Of a stretch of 64,000 nucleotides of DNA, positions 45,134 to 55,500 are shown piece after piece. How positions within the stretch are numbered: position 1 is the first letter of the stretch; the number at the start of each line of letters is the position of its first letter. The notes beneath the pieces are model-generated. The model searched no databases and was not told the DNA's origin. It was given only the letters and a program-made list of their open reading frames with translations. The DNA lies in the NCBI GenBank assembly GCA_021846985.1, contig JAJZVX010000003.1, positions 242,692-306,691 of the forward strand, given 5' to 3'. The translations under genes and the position numbers were made by a program. This DNA comes from Acidobacteriota bacterium (GTDB taxonomy: Bacteria > Acidobacteriota > Terriglobia > Terriglobales > Acidobacteriaceae).

Positions 45134-46525
45134 GTGGCGTGGACGTTTCACATTGAACACTTTGGCTGCCGCGCGGCGCGGGCCGACGGCGAGGCGATCG
45201 GCGATCGCCTGCGCTCTGCGGGATGCCGCGCCGGACAGCCCGCTGAAGCCGGACTGCTGATCGTGAACACCTGCAGCGTGACGGCCGAGGCGGACCGAGC
45301 CGCGCGGGCCTTCATCCGCCGCGCCCACCGGCTCAACCCCGGCGCCCGCATCGTGGTGACCGGCTGCTATGCGCAACGGGCGCCGGAAGAGGCGGCCGCG
45401 TTGCCCGGCGTGGCCGCAGTGGTGGGCAATAGCCACAAAGCGCTGGCGCCGGAGATTCTGTTGAGCCTTGCCGGCGGCTGCCCCACGCCGCCGCGTCTGG
45501 TCCAGTTGCAGGCGGCGGGCGCGTCGAGCGTCCCGGTCTGGGCCGACGATCGCTTCGCACACTCGTTTCTCGAAGACGCGCATCTTGTGCCCGGGACGCA
45601 AACGCGGCCCAACCTCAAAATCCAGGAAGGCTGCGGGAACCGGTGTTCGTTTTGCGTGATTCCGCAGACGCGCGGCCCGTCGCGCAGTCTGCCCGCGGCC
45701 GCCATTCTGCGGCAGGTGGAGGGCTTTGTGGCGGCAGGCGGCAAGGAACTGGTACTGTCGGGCATCAACCTGGGCCGCTGGGGGCGCGACCTGACCGGGC
45801 CGCCGCAGACACTGGCGGCGCTGGCGGGCAAGATTTTTAAGCAAACGGCGCTGCCGCGGCTACGCCTGAGCTCCATTGAGCCGATGGACTGGGATGAGGG
45901 GTTGATTGGCTTGATGGCGGAGTTCGGCGGCACGCGGCTGGCGCGGCACGCGCATCTGCCGTTGCAGTCGGGCTCGGACGCGGTGCTGCGGCGCATGTTC
46001 CGCCGCTACCGGCCCTGGCACTACAGAGATAAAGTGGCCGCGCTGGTGCGCGCCGCGGGTCCGGAGTTGACGCTGGGCGCGGACGTGATGACGGGCTTTC
46101 CCGGCGAGACCGATGGCGAGTTCGAGGAGACCATGGCGCTGGTCCAGGATCTGCCCTTCGGCTACCTGCACCTGTTTCCCTTTTCGGCGCGCCCCGGCAC
46201 GCGGGCCTGGGAGTTGCACGCGCAGCAACCAGTGCCGGCTGAGGCGGTGGAAGAGCGCATGGCGGCGCTGCGCACGCTGGCCGCGGAAAAGACCCGCGCG
46301 CACCGCCAGCGCCACCTGGGCAAGGTTGTGGAGGCCATAACACTGCACACGCCCGCCGATGCGGAACAGGCCGGGCGGACCCTGGCGCTGACTGAAAACT
46401 TCCTTCCCGTCGAATTGCCCTGCCGGCTTGCTGCCAATCGCCTGGTTCGGGTGCTGGTGACCGGACTGACCGCCGCTGTGGCGCTGAGCGGTCCGGTGGT
46501 GGGGGCGGAGGCGGACAGCCGCTGA
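45134..46525 (+). CDS. mtaB: tRNA methylthiotransferase MtaB
   Basis: This 463-residue radical-SAM enzyme has the three cysteines of the N-terminal methylthiotransferase domain (HFGCRAA, NTCSVT, VTGCYAQ), the radical-SAM CxxxCxxC (CGNRCSFC, near residue 170-177) and a C-terminal TRAM-like end. It adds a methylthio group to t6A37 of tRNAs reading ANN codons. The GTG start is directly beside GAAGGAG with almost no spacing, so the true start may be a few codons later, but the family N terminus (FHIEHFGCR) fits. Confidence 0.9.
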   Translation: MAWTFHIEHFGCRAARADGEAIGDRLRSAGCRAGQPAEAGLLIVNTCSVTAEADRAARAFIRRAHRLNPGARIVVTGCYAQRAPEEAAALPGVAAVVGNSHKALAPEILLSLAGGCPTPPRLVQLQAAGASSVPVWADDRFAHSFLEDAHLVPGTQTRPNLKIQEGCGNRCSFCVIPQTRGPSRSLPAAAILRQVEGFVAAGGKELVLSGINLGRWGRDLTGPPQTLAALAGKIFKQTALPRLRLSSIEPMDWDEGLIGLMAEFGGTRLARHAHLPLQSGSDAVLRRMFRRYRPWHYRDKVAALVRAAGPELTLGADVMTGFPGETDGEFEETMALVQDLPFGYLHLFPFSARPGTRAWELHAQQPVPAEAVEERMAALRTLAAEKTRAHRQRHLGKVVEAITLHTPADAEQAGRTLALTENFLPVELPCRLAANRLVRVLVTGLTAAVALSGPVVGAEADSR

Positions 46526-46653
46526 CCGGAAGGGTCCGGAGTGGACCGCAAATCCCGGCCCGGCGCCATCCCCGATTGCGGCCACAAGGCCCGCAGCACC
46601 GCCAACCGGCCTGAACTACGCGCCGATCGGCTTGTTCGCCCAACCCAAGCCAA

Positions 46654-46662
46654 TGCTATACT
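46654..46662 (+). promoter_or_regulatory. Possible extended -10 promoter of infC
   Basis: TGC followed by TATACT, with a TTGTTC-like hexamer 19 bases upstream of the -10. It would give an infC leader of roughly 70 bases. Confidence 0.45.
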
Positions 46663-46736
46663 CAGGATGCGTTCGCCTAGCCCAGCCTATTCCAGCGCAC
46701 CGTGGGGAGGGCCGCGGCGCATTCCGGAGGAGCACC

Positions 46737-47336
46737 ATCGCACTCGACAAACGTTCTGCAAAGTCCTTTATCCGTGTCAACGAGAGAATACGCGCGCGCG
46801 AAGTGCGCGTGATTGACGACACCGGCGCGCAATTGGGCATCATGGCCCCGTATGAGGCGCTGAAGGTTGCCCGCGAGCGCAGCCTCGATCTGGTTGAGGT
46901 TTCGCCGAACGCCGTTCCGCCAGTTTGCCGCATTCAGGATTACGGCCGCTATCTTTACGAAAAAGAGAAGAGCGAGCGCGCCGCCAAGAAAAAGCAAAAG
47001 GTCATCGTGGTCAAGGAGGTCAAGTTCTCCGTTACCGTGGATGAGCACGACTACCAGACCAAGAAGAACCAAGCCGTCAAGTTTTTGAATGGCGGCGACA
47101 AGGTGAAGGCCAGCCTGCGCTTCCGCGGCCGTCAGATGGCCCACCGCGATCTGGGCTACAACATCATCAACCGGCTGATTCAGGATATAGGGGACGCGGG
47201 AACCGTGGAGTTCATGCCGCGCATGGAAGGCACCATCCTGCATGCCATTCTGGCCCCGACCAAAAAGGAAAGCAGCGTAAAGCCCAAGCCCGCCGCCCCT
47301 CTGGCTACCGACGCGCCGGCGCCGCAGGCGCGCTGA
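46737..47336 (+). CDS. infC: Translation initiation factor IF-3, rare ATC start
   Basis: The 199-residue protein has IF-3 N-terminal domain features (FIRVNERIRAREVRVIDDTGAQLGI, APYEALKVARERSLDLVEVSP) and C-terminal domain features (KFSVTVDEHDYQTKKNQAVKFL, KVKASLRFRGRQMAH). A strong GGAGG site (46726-46730) is six bases before ATC at 46737 in frame, while no ATG or GTG lies close. E. coli infC likewise begins with a rare codon (ATT) that lets IF-3 repress its own synthesis, so the ATC start here supports the same control. The tail after about residue 175 is Ala/Pro-rich. The usual rpmI-rplT do not follow. Confidence 0.9.
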   Translation: MALDKRSAKSFIRVNERIRAREVRVIDDTGAQLGIMAPYEALKVARERSLDLVEVSPNAVPPVCRIQDYGRYLYEKEKSERAAKKKQKVIVVKEVKFSVTVDEHDYQTKKNQAVKFLNGGDKVKASLRFRGRQMAHRDLGYNIINRLIQDIGDAGTVEFMPRMEGTILHAILAPTKKESSVKPKPAAPLATDAPAPQAR

Positions 47337-47361
47337 GCCTGTGCAACCGCGCCACGACCGG

Positions 47362-47404
47362 CCGCGCGCGAGGATGAGCGGGCGGCCGCGCGCGGGTTTG
47401 TTTT
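47362..47404 (+). terminator. Possible terminator of infC
   Basis: A 9-bp G+C stem (CCGCGCGCG/CGCGCGCGG) with a 16-base loop is followed by GTTTGTTTT. The long loop lowers confidence. Confidence 0.45.
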
Positions 47405-47803
47405 CTCCCGCGGCGGCATCTGCATTCAGCCCATCATCCCGGCGGCACGCAAGCATGCTGACGCTTTGACAGTGCCGCGGAAACTGCCACAAAGAGGATG
47501 AGCTGTGTTTCTCCGTGGCGCGGTTCATGCCATCCCGCCTCTTTCGAATGGCTGTTGCCGATCACCTGCCGCAAAAGAAACAATCTTGCTTCAAATCGTT
47601 TTACCAATGACATTGGTGAGCGTCCAAACAATGCCTGCTACCCCAGTGGGCAGTTATCTGGTATGCTGGCCGCCGTTGCATGCTGGAAAGACGAGCCAAT
47701 TCTTTTCTGTGTGTAATCGTCGATCAGATTTTCTGTAGAGGGAACCGGCATGTGCGATTTCTGAAAGTCGAGGTCAATTGGTTCCTTCAGAAAGAGGACA
47801 AAC
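47405..47803. other. Upstream region of the lipoprotein gene
   Basis: About 400 bases of lower G+C than the surrounding genes. A TTGACA at 47466-47471 lacks a fitting -10 at 17-19 bases. TGGTATGCT (47659-47667) could be an extended -10. No supported coding sequence; short open frames here have no recognisable product. Confidence 0.4.
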
Positions 47804-48535
47804 ATGAAGGTTCGGCTGGGTCGATCAGTCGCCTTATCGCTCGTAACTGCGCTGGCTCTGTTGGCCGGCGCCTGCAAGCAATCGTCGAAGCCCCAGGAAG
47901 CTGCGAATCAACCAGCTCCGAAACCCGCACCATCCGTGCCCAATATCAAGGTAACACCGCCAGTCCAGGCGAAAGCCGCAGCTCCCAAGCCCGGTCCGCA
48001 AGCCACCAAAAAGTCTGATACGGAAGCCTTTGGCAAAGGGCGCGCGACGGTCCACTTCAAGAAAGGTCCGCACCAGCGTTCCTTCTGGGCCGAGCAATTG
48101 GATGTGGATAACTCCGGTAATCCCGTTTTAGTGGATGAGGCATGGGACAACCACGCCAAGGTTCTCTACATCAGCAACGATCGAACCTTCACGTGCGGCA
48201 ACGGAGAGTCTGCCACGGGCTCGACGCTGATGGCCATCTACGCGAAGGGCAACCCGCGCAAACGGCCCGCGGGCTCCGGCTGGTGGGTTTCGGAACTGAA
48301 TGCGGGAGATTGCGGCACGCCCAGGGACGGTCTCTACGGCTGCCGCTTCGATGCCGCCGGCAACAACAGCGACTGCGGAGAGGCAACCATGCAAGCCGAT
48401 CCGGACGAGATCATCCTCGTGCCATTGCCCAAGAGCGGCGATGCGCAGGGCAGCGCATCCGGGCAGTCCTCGCCGGGCACAGGCGGTTCTTCTTCCACTT
48501 CTCCTTCGTCCTCGGGCGGCGGGTCAAGCCAGTAG
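47804..48535 (+). CDS. Lipoprotein of unknown function
   Basis: A 243-residue protein with a lipoprotein signal sequence ending in LLAGAC (lipid-modified Cys at about residue 24). A Pro/Ala/Lys-rich linker follows to about 75, then a globular domain to about 210 with four conserved-looking cysteines (TCGN, GDCG, GCRF, DCGE), and a Gly/Ser-rich tail. AGAGGA precedes the ATG by about 6 bases. I do not recognise the globular domain. No +2 Asp retention signal is seen (Lys follows Cys), so it may go to the outer membrane. Confidence 0.65.
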   Translation: MKVRLGRSVALSLVTALALLAGACKQSSKPQEAANQPAPKPAPSVPNIKVTPPVQAKAAAPKPGPQATKKSDTEAFGKGRATVHFKKGPHQRSFWAEQLDVDNSGNPVLVDEAWDNHAKVLYISNDRTFTCGNGESATGSTLMAIYAKGNPRKRPAGSGWWVSELNAGDCGTPRDGLYGCRFDAAGNNSDCGEATMQADPDEIILVPLPKSGDAQGSASGQSSPGTGGSSSTSPSSSGGGSSQ

Positions 48536-48997
48536 CCATCGCGTTGGCTCCTGGTTCGGACTTGAACACGCGGAGTCCGCGCCGCGCCGCAAGGACGGCA
48601 ATCGGATGGCCGGGCAATTCGACTCAGCCATGCATCGGACAGCGACCGCCGATGCGGGGCATGGCCATGCCGAACGGCTCCCTGCGGCTTCGCGGCGAGA
48701 CAGGATCAATTCCCCCGGCACAGCCGGGGGAACTCCAGATCAACCCCATCAAGCTGCGGCGGCGAGCCTCTGCCGAGCAGCCACCCTGGTAGGCCACGAT
48801 GCTCCTTCGCCCCGGGCGAGGAGTATGGGCACGCGGCAGCGAGCCAATCTCTCCGGTAAAGGCTGCCCATCTTCCGCCCAACCCCGCGCTTTGTTGCCCG
48901 GCCTTGCGCGCGGCAATAGAATGATCCTTCGGCACGATCGCATCTTTCCTCGATGGCGCCGGAACTCACCTCTCACCCCGGAAGGCGGACACAGAGC
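48536..48997. other. Intergenic region before the L-rhamnonate operon
   Basis: About 460 bases. Open frames occur in several phases on both strands but none has family resemblance or a ribosome site. TAGAAT near 48915 could be a -10 for the aldolase gene but no matching -35 is seen. Confidence 0.45.
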
Positions 48998-49912
48998 ATG
49001 CCACAGATGCAGTTGAAAGGGATCATTCCCCCGGTTCCCACCATCGTTGACGATTCAGGAGCCCTCGACCGCGCGGGCATGGCACTCGTGATCGAGCGTC
49101 TGATTCACTCCGGGGTCGATGGTCTGCTGATGGTGGGCAGCGGCGGCGAGTTTTGCCACATGAGCACAGAGATGCGCAAGCAGGTGGCCGCGTTTGCCAT
49201 GGAGCAGGTGGCCGGGCGGCTGCCCGTGCTGGTGGGCATTGGGGCCCCGGGCACCGCCGAAGTGCTCGACCTGGGCCGGCACGCCGCCGCGCAGGGCGCG
49301 CAGGGCGCGCTGGTGGTCAATCCCTATTACGCGCGTCTCAGTAGCGAGGCACTCTTCCGCCACTACGAAATCGTAGCCGCAGGCATCGGATTGCCGGTCC
49401 TGCTCTACAACTTTCCGGCGCTCACGGGACAGGATCTGACCATCGATCTGGTGCGCCGCATTGCCTTGAGCTGCCCCAATGTGGTGGGCATCAAAGACAC
49501 GGTGGAGAACTTCGGCCACACGCGCCAGATTCTCACCGACGTCAAATCGGCGCGGCCCGATTTTCTCGTTTTTTCCGGCTACGACGAGTTTCTGCTGGAT
49601 ACGCTTCTGCTGGGCGGGGACGGCGGCATTCCGTCCAGCGCGAACTTTGCCCCCGACATCTGCTGCGGCATCTACCGCGCCTTCCGGGAAAAGGACTTCG
49701 ATCGCATGGCCGCATGCCAGCAGCGGCTGGCGAAGCTGATGCGCATGTATACCCTCGACACGCCTTTCTTCGGCGTCGTCAAAGAGGCAATCAGGCTCAC
49801 CGGTTCGCCTATTTCCACCGCCGTGCTCGCGCCTGCGCTCAAGCCCACGGAACAGATCAAGGCTGAACTCGTGGAAGTGCTCATCCAGGCCGGCGTCCTG
49901 CCGGGCCGCTGA
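48998..49912 (+). CDS. DHDPS-family aldolase, probably for 2-keto-3-deoxy-L-rhamnonate
   Basis: The 304-residue protein has the dihydrodipicolinate synthase/N-acetylneuraminate lyase fold: [33 protein letters not shown], the catalytic Tyr in YNFPALTG, and the Schiff-base lysine in [10 protein letters not shown]. Since rhmD and a transporter follow, the substrate is probably 2-keto-3-deoxy-L-rhamnonate, split to pyruvate and lactaldehyde. E. coli uses an HpcH-type enzyme (RhmA) for that step, so this would be a different solution. Chosen ATG 48998, after GGAAGG; an upstream frame of 15 codons lacks homology. Confidence 0.82.
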   Translation: MPQMQLKGIIPPVPTIVDDSGALDRAGMALVIERLIHSGVDGLLMVGSGGEFCHMSTEMRKQVAAFAMEQVAGRLPVLVGIGAPGTAEVLDLGRHAAAQGAQGALVVNPYYARLSSEALFRHYEIVAAGIGLPVLLYNFPALTGQDLTIDLVRRIALSCPNVVGIKDTVENFGHTRQILTDVKSARPDFLVFSGYDEFLLDTLLLGGDGGIPSSANFAPDICCGIYRAFREKDFDRMAACQQRLAKLMRMYTLDTPFFGVVKEAIRLTGSPISTAVLAPALKPTEQIKAELVEVLIQAGVLPGR

Positions 49913-49980
49913 GCGGGTCCGGGGGAGTGGGCCCAGGGGTAGAATTTTCTCCGCCGGCAGCAGAGGAGGAGTTTGGCGTC

Positions 49981-51186
49981 ATGACACTTGCCACCATCAA
50001 AACCGTGCGCGCGTACTCGATGGGCGGAGCCAATGCCCAGAAAGGCCAGGGCGGCGGCGACTATCACGATCAGGGCAGCGGCCACTGGATCGACGATCAT
50101 GTAGCTTCGCCCATGAGCAAGTACAAGGAGTACGAGCAGTCGCGCCAGTCCTTCGGGCTGAACGTGCTGGGCACGCTGGTGGTCGAGGTCGAGGCGGAAG
50201 ACGGCGCCCGGGGTTTTGCCGTCTCTACGGGGGGCGAGATCGGCTGCTTCATTGTCGAAAAGCACCTGAGCCGCTTCATCGAAGGCAAGCCGGTTTCCGC
50301 CATCCGCCTGATTCACGATCAGATGATTAACGCGACGCTCTTCTACTCCGGCGGCGGCGGGGTGGTGATGAATGCCGTCTCCTGCGTGGACCTTGCGCTG
50401 TGGGATCTTCTGGGCAAGTCGGCGGGGCTGCCCGTTTATCAGCTTCTGGGCGGCGCCGTGCGCGACGAACTGATCTTCTATGCCACCGGCGCGCGTCCCG
50501 ATCTGGCCCAAGGCATGGGCTTCATCGGGGGCAAGATGCCCGCGCACTGGGGACCGCACGACGGCGACGAGGGTATCCGCAAGGATGCCGCCATGGTGGC
50601 CCGCTTCCGCGAAGAGTGCGGGCCCGATTTCTGGCTGATGCTCGACTGCTGGATGAGCCAGGACGTGCATTACGCCGTGAAACTGGCGCACGCCTGCGCG
50701 CCCTACAACCTGAAGTGGCTGGAGGAAAGCCTGCCTCCGCTCCAGTTCGAAGGCTATGCGGCGCTGAAGCGCAACATGCCGCCGGGCATGATGGTGAGCA
50801 CGGGCGAACATCTTGGCTCGCTCGAGGCCTTTCGCGCCCTCTCAGACACCGGCGTGGACATTCTGCAGCCGGACGTGGGCTGGTGTGGCGGCCTCACCAC
50901 GCTGCTCGAAGTTGCGGCCCTCGCCAAAGCCCGCGGCCAGCTTGTGGTTCCTCACGGCTCCTCGGTCTATTCGCACCATGCGGTCATCACCTTCACCAAC
51001 TCGCCCTTTTCCGAGTTTCTGATGATGAGCCCCGACTGCGCCACGCTGCGCCCGCAGTTCGACCCGCTTCTCACCGGCGAGCCGGTTCCGGTCAACGGAC
51101 GCATCCACCGGCTGGTTCTGGACAAGCCGGGATTCGGCGTCGAGCTCAATCCGGAATGCAGGTTGACGCGCCCCTATACGCACTGA
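49981..51186 (+). CDS. rhmD: L-rhamnonate dehydratase
   Basis: This 401-residue enolase-superfamily protein is close to E. coli RhmD along its length: [92 protein letters not shown] and [14 protein letters not shown]. It dehydrates L-rhamnonate to 2-keto-3-deoxy-L-rhamnonate using Mg2+. GAGGAGGAG lies nine bases before the ATG, and TAGAAT at 49940-49945 may be an internal promoter. Middle gene of the operon. Confidence 0.95.
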   Translation: MTLATIKTVRAYSMGGANAQKGQGGGDYHDQGSGHWIDDHVASPMSKYKEYEQSRQSFGLNVLGTLVVEVEAEDGARGFAVSTGGEIGCFIVEKHLSRFIEGKPVSAIRLIHDQMINATLFYSGGGGVVMNAVSCVDLALWDLLGKSAGLPVYQLLGGAVRDELIFYATGARPDLAQGMGFIGGKMPAHWGPHDGDEGIRKDAAMVARFREECGPDFWLMLDCWMSQDVHYAVKLAHACAPYNLKWLEESLPPLQFEGYAALKRNMPPGMMVSTGEHLGSLEAFRALSDTGVDILQPDVGWCGGLTTLLEVAALAKARGQLVVPHGSSVYSHHAVITFTNSPFSEFLMMSPDCATLRPQFDPLLTGEPVPVNGRIHRLVLDKPGFGVELNPECRLTRPYTH

Positions 51187-51234
51187 TCTGCGCCAGCACG
51201 GAGAGCGCCAGCCATCCCCCGCCGGAGAAACGCC

Positions 51235-52500
51235 GTGCACGGTCTTCTGGAAGAGACGGTTGCAAAGACGCGCTGGCGCCTCATTCCCTTCATGCTGGGG
51301 CTTTATGTCCTTGCCTTCCTCGACCGCGCCAACATCGGCTTTGCCAAGCAGTCGTATCAGCATGACATCGGCCTCAGCGACCAGGCATTCGCGCTTGGCG
51401 CAGGCATCTTCTTTGTTGCCTATGCGGTCCTGGGCGTGCCGGCTAATTTGCTGATGAAGCGCTTCGGCGCTCGCCGCTGGATCGGCCTCATCACCCTTGC
51501 CTGGGGCGTTCTTTCCATGTCGGTGGCTTATGCGGACACGGAGTGGAAATTTCTCGCTCTGCGTTTTCTTCTGGGCGCGGCGGAGGCCGGCTTCTTTCCC
51601 GGCATGATCTATCTCACCTCGCTCTGGTTTCCCCAGAACGTCCGCGCCGGCGTCATCGGTCTTTTCTACATGGGTGCGCCGCTGGCGCTCACCCTCGGCT
51701 CGCCGCTCTCCGGCGCTCTGCTGGAGTTGAACGGCTGGGCCGGCCATCCGGGCTGGTATTGGATGTTTCTTACCGAAGGCCTGCTGGCGGTGGTTCTCGG
51801 CCTCTTCGCCTTCTCCTACCTGGATAACGGCCCGGGCGAGGCGCGTTTTCTCGCCACCGCGCAGCGAGAGGCTCTCGCCGGTCAACTGGCGCGCGAGGAA
51901 AGCGCGAAGCCGGCCATGCGCGTGGCCGAGGCGCTCGGCAATCCACGCCTCTGGCATCTGGCGCTCATCTACGCTGTCATCCAGGCCAGCACCTATGGCA
52001 TCGTCTTCTTCCTGCCTGCGCATGTAGCGGCGCTTCTGGGCACCACTGTTGGCTTCAGAGCCTCTCTGGTTGCCGCGATCCCCTGGGTTGCGGCGCTTGT
52101 CGCCACGGTGCTGATTCCGCGCTACTCCGACCGCACCGGCGAACGCCGCAGGATTGCCGCCGCAACGCTCTTCTGCGCCGGTCTGGGCATCGGCGCCTCC
52201 GCGCTCACGGATCCGGTTCCGGCCATTGCCGCCCTGTGCGTGGCCGCCGCTGGATTCATCGCCGTGCAGCCTGTCTTCTGGACCTTCCCGGCCGCCATGC
52301 TTTCCGACAGCGCGCTGGCGGCGGGCATCGGCTTTATCAACATGTTCGGCGCGGCGGGCGCGTTCGCGGCACCTATCCTTCGCGTGCATGTGGAGCATAT
52401 CTTCGCCAGCAAGGCCGCCGGACTCATCGTCCTCGCCGCCATCACTGTGGCCGGCTCGCTTGCCATCGCGCTGCTGCGCGGCGGCCGCGGCGAAGCATGA
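51235..52500 (+). CDS. rhmT: MFS transporter, anion:cation symporter type (RhmT-like)
   Basis: A 421-residue transporter with twelve helices and the ACS-family marks: LYVLAFLDRANIGFAKQSY in helix 1, GVPANLLMKRFGARRWIG, and RFLLGAAEAGFFPGMIYL in helix 4. Position after rhmD and similarity of this group to RhmT suggest L-rhamnonate uptake. GGAG precedes the GTG start by 7 bases. It is the last gene of the operon and convergent with the Tricorn gene. No regulator or sugar dehydrogenase is adjacent, so the cell probably imports L-rhamnonate itself. Confidence 0.82.
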   Translation: MHGLLEETVAKTRWRLIPFMLGLYVLAFLDRANIGFAKQSYQHDIGLSDQAFALGAGIFFVAYAVLGVPANLLMKRFGARRWIGLITLAWGVLSMSVAYADTEWKFLALRFLLGAAEAGFFPGMIYLTSLWFPQNVRAGVIGLFYMGAPLALTLGSPLSGALLELNGWAGHPGWYWMFLTEGLLAVVLGLFAFSYLDNGPGEARFLATAQREALAGQLAREESAKPAMRVAEALGNPRLWHLALIYAVIQASTYGIVFFLPAHVAALLGTTVGFRASLVAAIPWVAALVATVLIPRYSDRTGERRRIAAATLFCAGLGIGASALTDPVPAIAALCVAAAGFIAVQPVFWTFPAAMLSDSALAAGIGFINMFGAAGAFAAPILRVHVEHIFASKAAGLIVLAAITVAGSLAIALLRGGRGEA

Positions 52501-52527
52501 ATGCCACGCCGCCGCCGGACCCCTGCA

Positions 52528-55500
52528 TCAGTGCGCGTAGTGGAATGACTTGTCCGGATACGGCGGATGCGGAGGAACAGGATTCGGATCGGCCTTGATC
52601 TCCTGCTGTAAAAGCCGGATCGCCGCCTCGAGTTGGGCGTCCGTGCCTGTGTAGGTGGCGTGCGGCAGGTTGTCCACGCGGATATCGGGCTCTACGCCGT
52701 GCCCCTCGATCAGCCACTTGCCCTCGGGCCCGTAGACGCCCATCTCCGCGGCCGTGGCAATGCCGTTGTCGAGCTGCCTGTTGTTGGCCGAGAGCCAGAT
52801 CTCACCGCCCCACGTGCGTACACCGATTACCTTGCCCATGCGGAAGCGCTTGAAGCCTTCAGTGAAGGCTTCGCCATCCGAGGCCGTATCCTGGTCGCAC
52901 AGAACCACGATGTGACCGCGGAAGGCGTCCTGCATGTTCCAGGACGGATGGCCCACGCGCGGCTGCCAGTAGAACCATGCCTTGCGCAGCAGCTTGCCCA
53001 GCAGCCAGGAGTCGATGTTGCCTCCGCGATTATGGCGCATATCGAGAATGAGCCCCTGGCGGTTGAAGACGGGATAATACTCGCGCGCCCACTGGTCGAT
53101 GTCGCTGGGCCCCATGGCCTGCAGGTGCACGTACCCGATGGCGCCGCTCGAGGCGCGCTCCACCTCCACGCGCCGGGTGTACTCCCACTCCGCATAGCGC
53201 ATCTTGGCGTCTTCCAGCACAGAGATGGGAGTGGCGAGAACCTGGCGCACTTCTCCGTTGGCTGACTTGACCTGCAACAGAACCTGTTCGCCGGCCTTGC
53301 CGTTCAGCAGCGCGCGCGCATCCTGAACGCTCAGCGCGCTCTGCCCGTCGATGGCCGTGATGGTTTCGCCTTCCTTCACCAGCGACTCCGGCCTCGCCAG
53401 CGGCGGGGCCTGGCCGGGCAGGTCGGGATCGTAGCGATAGATGTGTTCCACCACAAATCCGCCCGCCTTCTCGTCGCGCCGCAACCGCGCGCCCAGCGAG
53501 GCCAGGCCCACGTTGTCCGCGGGCTTGCGCGCGTCGCCGCCGGCCACAAAGGTGTGCAACGCCGACAGTTCGCTCACCATCTGCGCAATCACGTCGTTCA
53601 ACTCGTCGCGGTCTGCCACGCGATCCACCAGCGGCAGGTAACGTTTCTGCATCGCCACCCAGTCCACGCCCTGCATCTTGCGGTCGTAAAAGTAGTCGCG
53701 CTCCAGCCGCCAGGCGTCCAGGAAGATGCCGCGAAACTCATCCCGCGGAGTCGTCGCCCAGGTCCAGCGCTTCAGATCGATCCGCGCCTTGTCCAGGGCC
53801 TCGGCATCCTTCAGGCCGGCGCCCTTCGCATCCGCGTCCAGCACGTAAAAATTGTTCTTTTCCCGCACCAGCATCTTCTTCCGGTCGAGCGAAACTTCAT
53901 AACTGCGCACATCGGCCAGAAGCGTATCGGGCTTGTCGCCTTTGTTCGCCATGGCGAGACACTGGAGGGCCAGATGCTCACGCGTGTCATCGCTGGCGTT
54001 CAGCCAGCACAACCGCTGGCCGGCGCTCTGCAGGCTGCTGTAGTTCCCCGCCGGCACGGGCACTTCCTCCAGCCGCGTCCCCAGCCCGGCAAAGTCGATC
54101 TTGACTTCGGGCGGCTTGGCGGACTCCGTTTTCGCTTCTTCCGTCTTACCGGCGCCGCCCGGCTTCGCCGCGGATTCCGGGTGCAGCTCATCGGGCGGCA
54201 GAAAGGGAGAACGCTCGCCCGGCTCCAGCGCCAGTTCGTAGAGCTTCATCGTGTGATCAAAGTGCGGATCGGGCTGGCGAGGGCCCCACGGCGACTGGAT
54301 GGTCGTCTTCAGCACCCGGTCCGAAAGAAAATAGAGCCACTTGCCGTCCGCGTCCCAAGTGGGATTCTCGCTGTTGTAGCGATCCGAGGTGATGGCGTGA
54401 ATCCCGCCGGCCGCCACCTCCAGCACCTTGATCTGGTCGAACTGGTTATCGGCGCTTTCCACATAGGCCAGCCAGCGGCTGTCGGGCGACCACGTGAGGT
54501 CTTCGAACCGCCCGTTCATCGAAGTTGCGACGCGTTTGTCCTCATGCGTCTTGAAATCGTAGATCCAGAGCTGCTGATCCTTGTCGCCGAAGGCCAGCCA
54601 GTGGCCGTCCGGCGAGGGGACTCCACCCCACCGCAGCACCTTGTCGTCGCTGGTCAGTTCGCTGGGCGCGCCCACGCCGTTGGCGGCAAAGTTCCAGAAC
54701 TCCGTTTCGCCGGTGGCGGTGGATAGCGCCACAATGCTCTTGCCGCCGGGCATAAAGCGGGCATCGCGATAGCGCACGCCCGGCTCGGCGGCCACCTGAA
54801 CGATGCGTCCGCTCTTGGCGGGAATCGAGAACACCGCACCGCGCGCGGTGAACACGGCGCGCGATCCGTCCGGCGAAAGGTGCGCAGCGGTCAGGTATTC
54901 CAGAGGCTTCTTCACCCAATGTGGACGCATCTGGTCAAAGTCCGACTGCAGGGTGATGGGAATCGTCTGTTCGCGCCCGGTCTTCAGGTCAAGCAACCAG
55001 AGATCCCCGCCGCACGCGTACACAATCCGTCCCTTGTCCAGTGCGGCCTGCTCAATATCGAAGCCGCGCTGGCGGCTGACCTGCTTCACGTCATGTCCCT
55101 GCGCATCCATCGAGTAGACGTTCATCACGCCGTCGCGGTCAGAGAGAAAGTAGACGCGGTTATTCCAGAACATCGGATCGGCAGACGTGCCGGCGTAATC
55201 CGCCGTCAGCGGCACGGCCTCTCCGTTGCCGTCATAGCGCCAGATATTCTCCGCCGTTCCCCCCTTGTACCGCTTGGTGTGGCTCGACTGCGGATACCAG
55301 CGCGTGAAGAAAAGCGTATGCCCGTCGCCTGCGTACACGGCCTCCGCGGCCTGCGCCAGCGGTGCTTGCTCGCGGTTTCCGCGGCTGTCGATCAACACCA
55401 GTTCCGTTCCGGGCAGCGTGGAGTAGCGCGACGTGGAAACCATCAGCCGCCCATCGGCAGTCCAGCCCACCGGCCGCGCGTCTCCGTCCCAGGTGCGCCG

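Noticed and set aside
50842..52398. A 518-codon open frame antisense to rhmD and rhmT
   Set aside because: Charged, low-complexity antisense reading of two well-supported genes.
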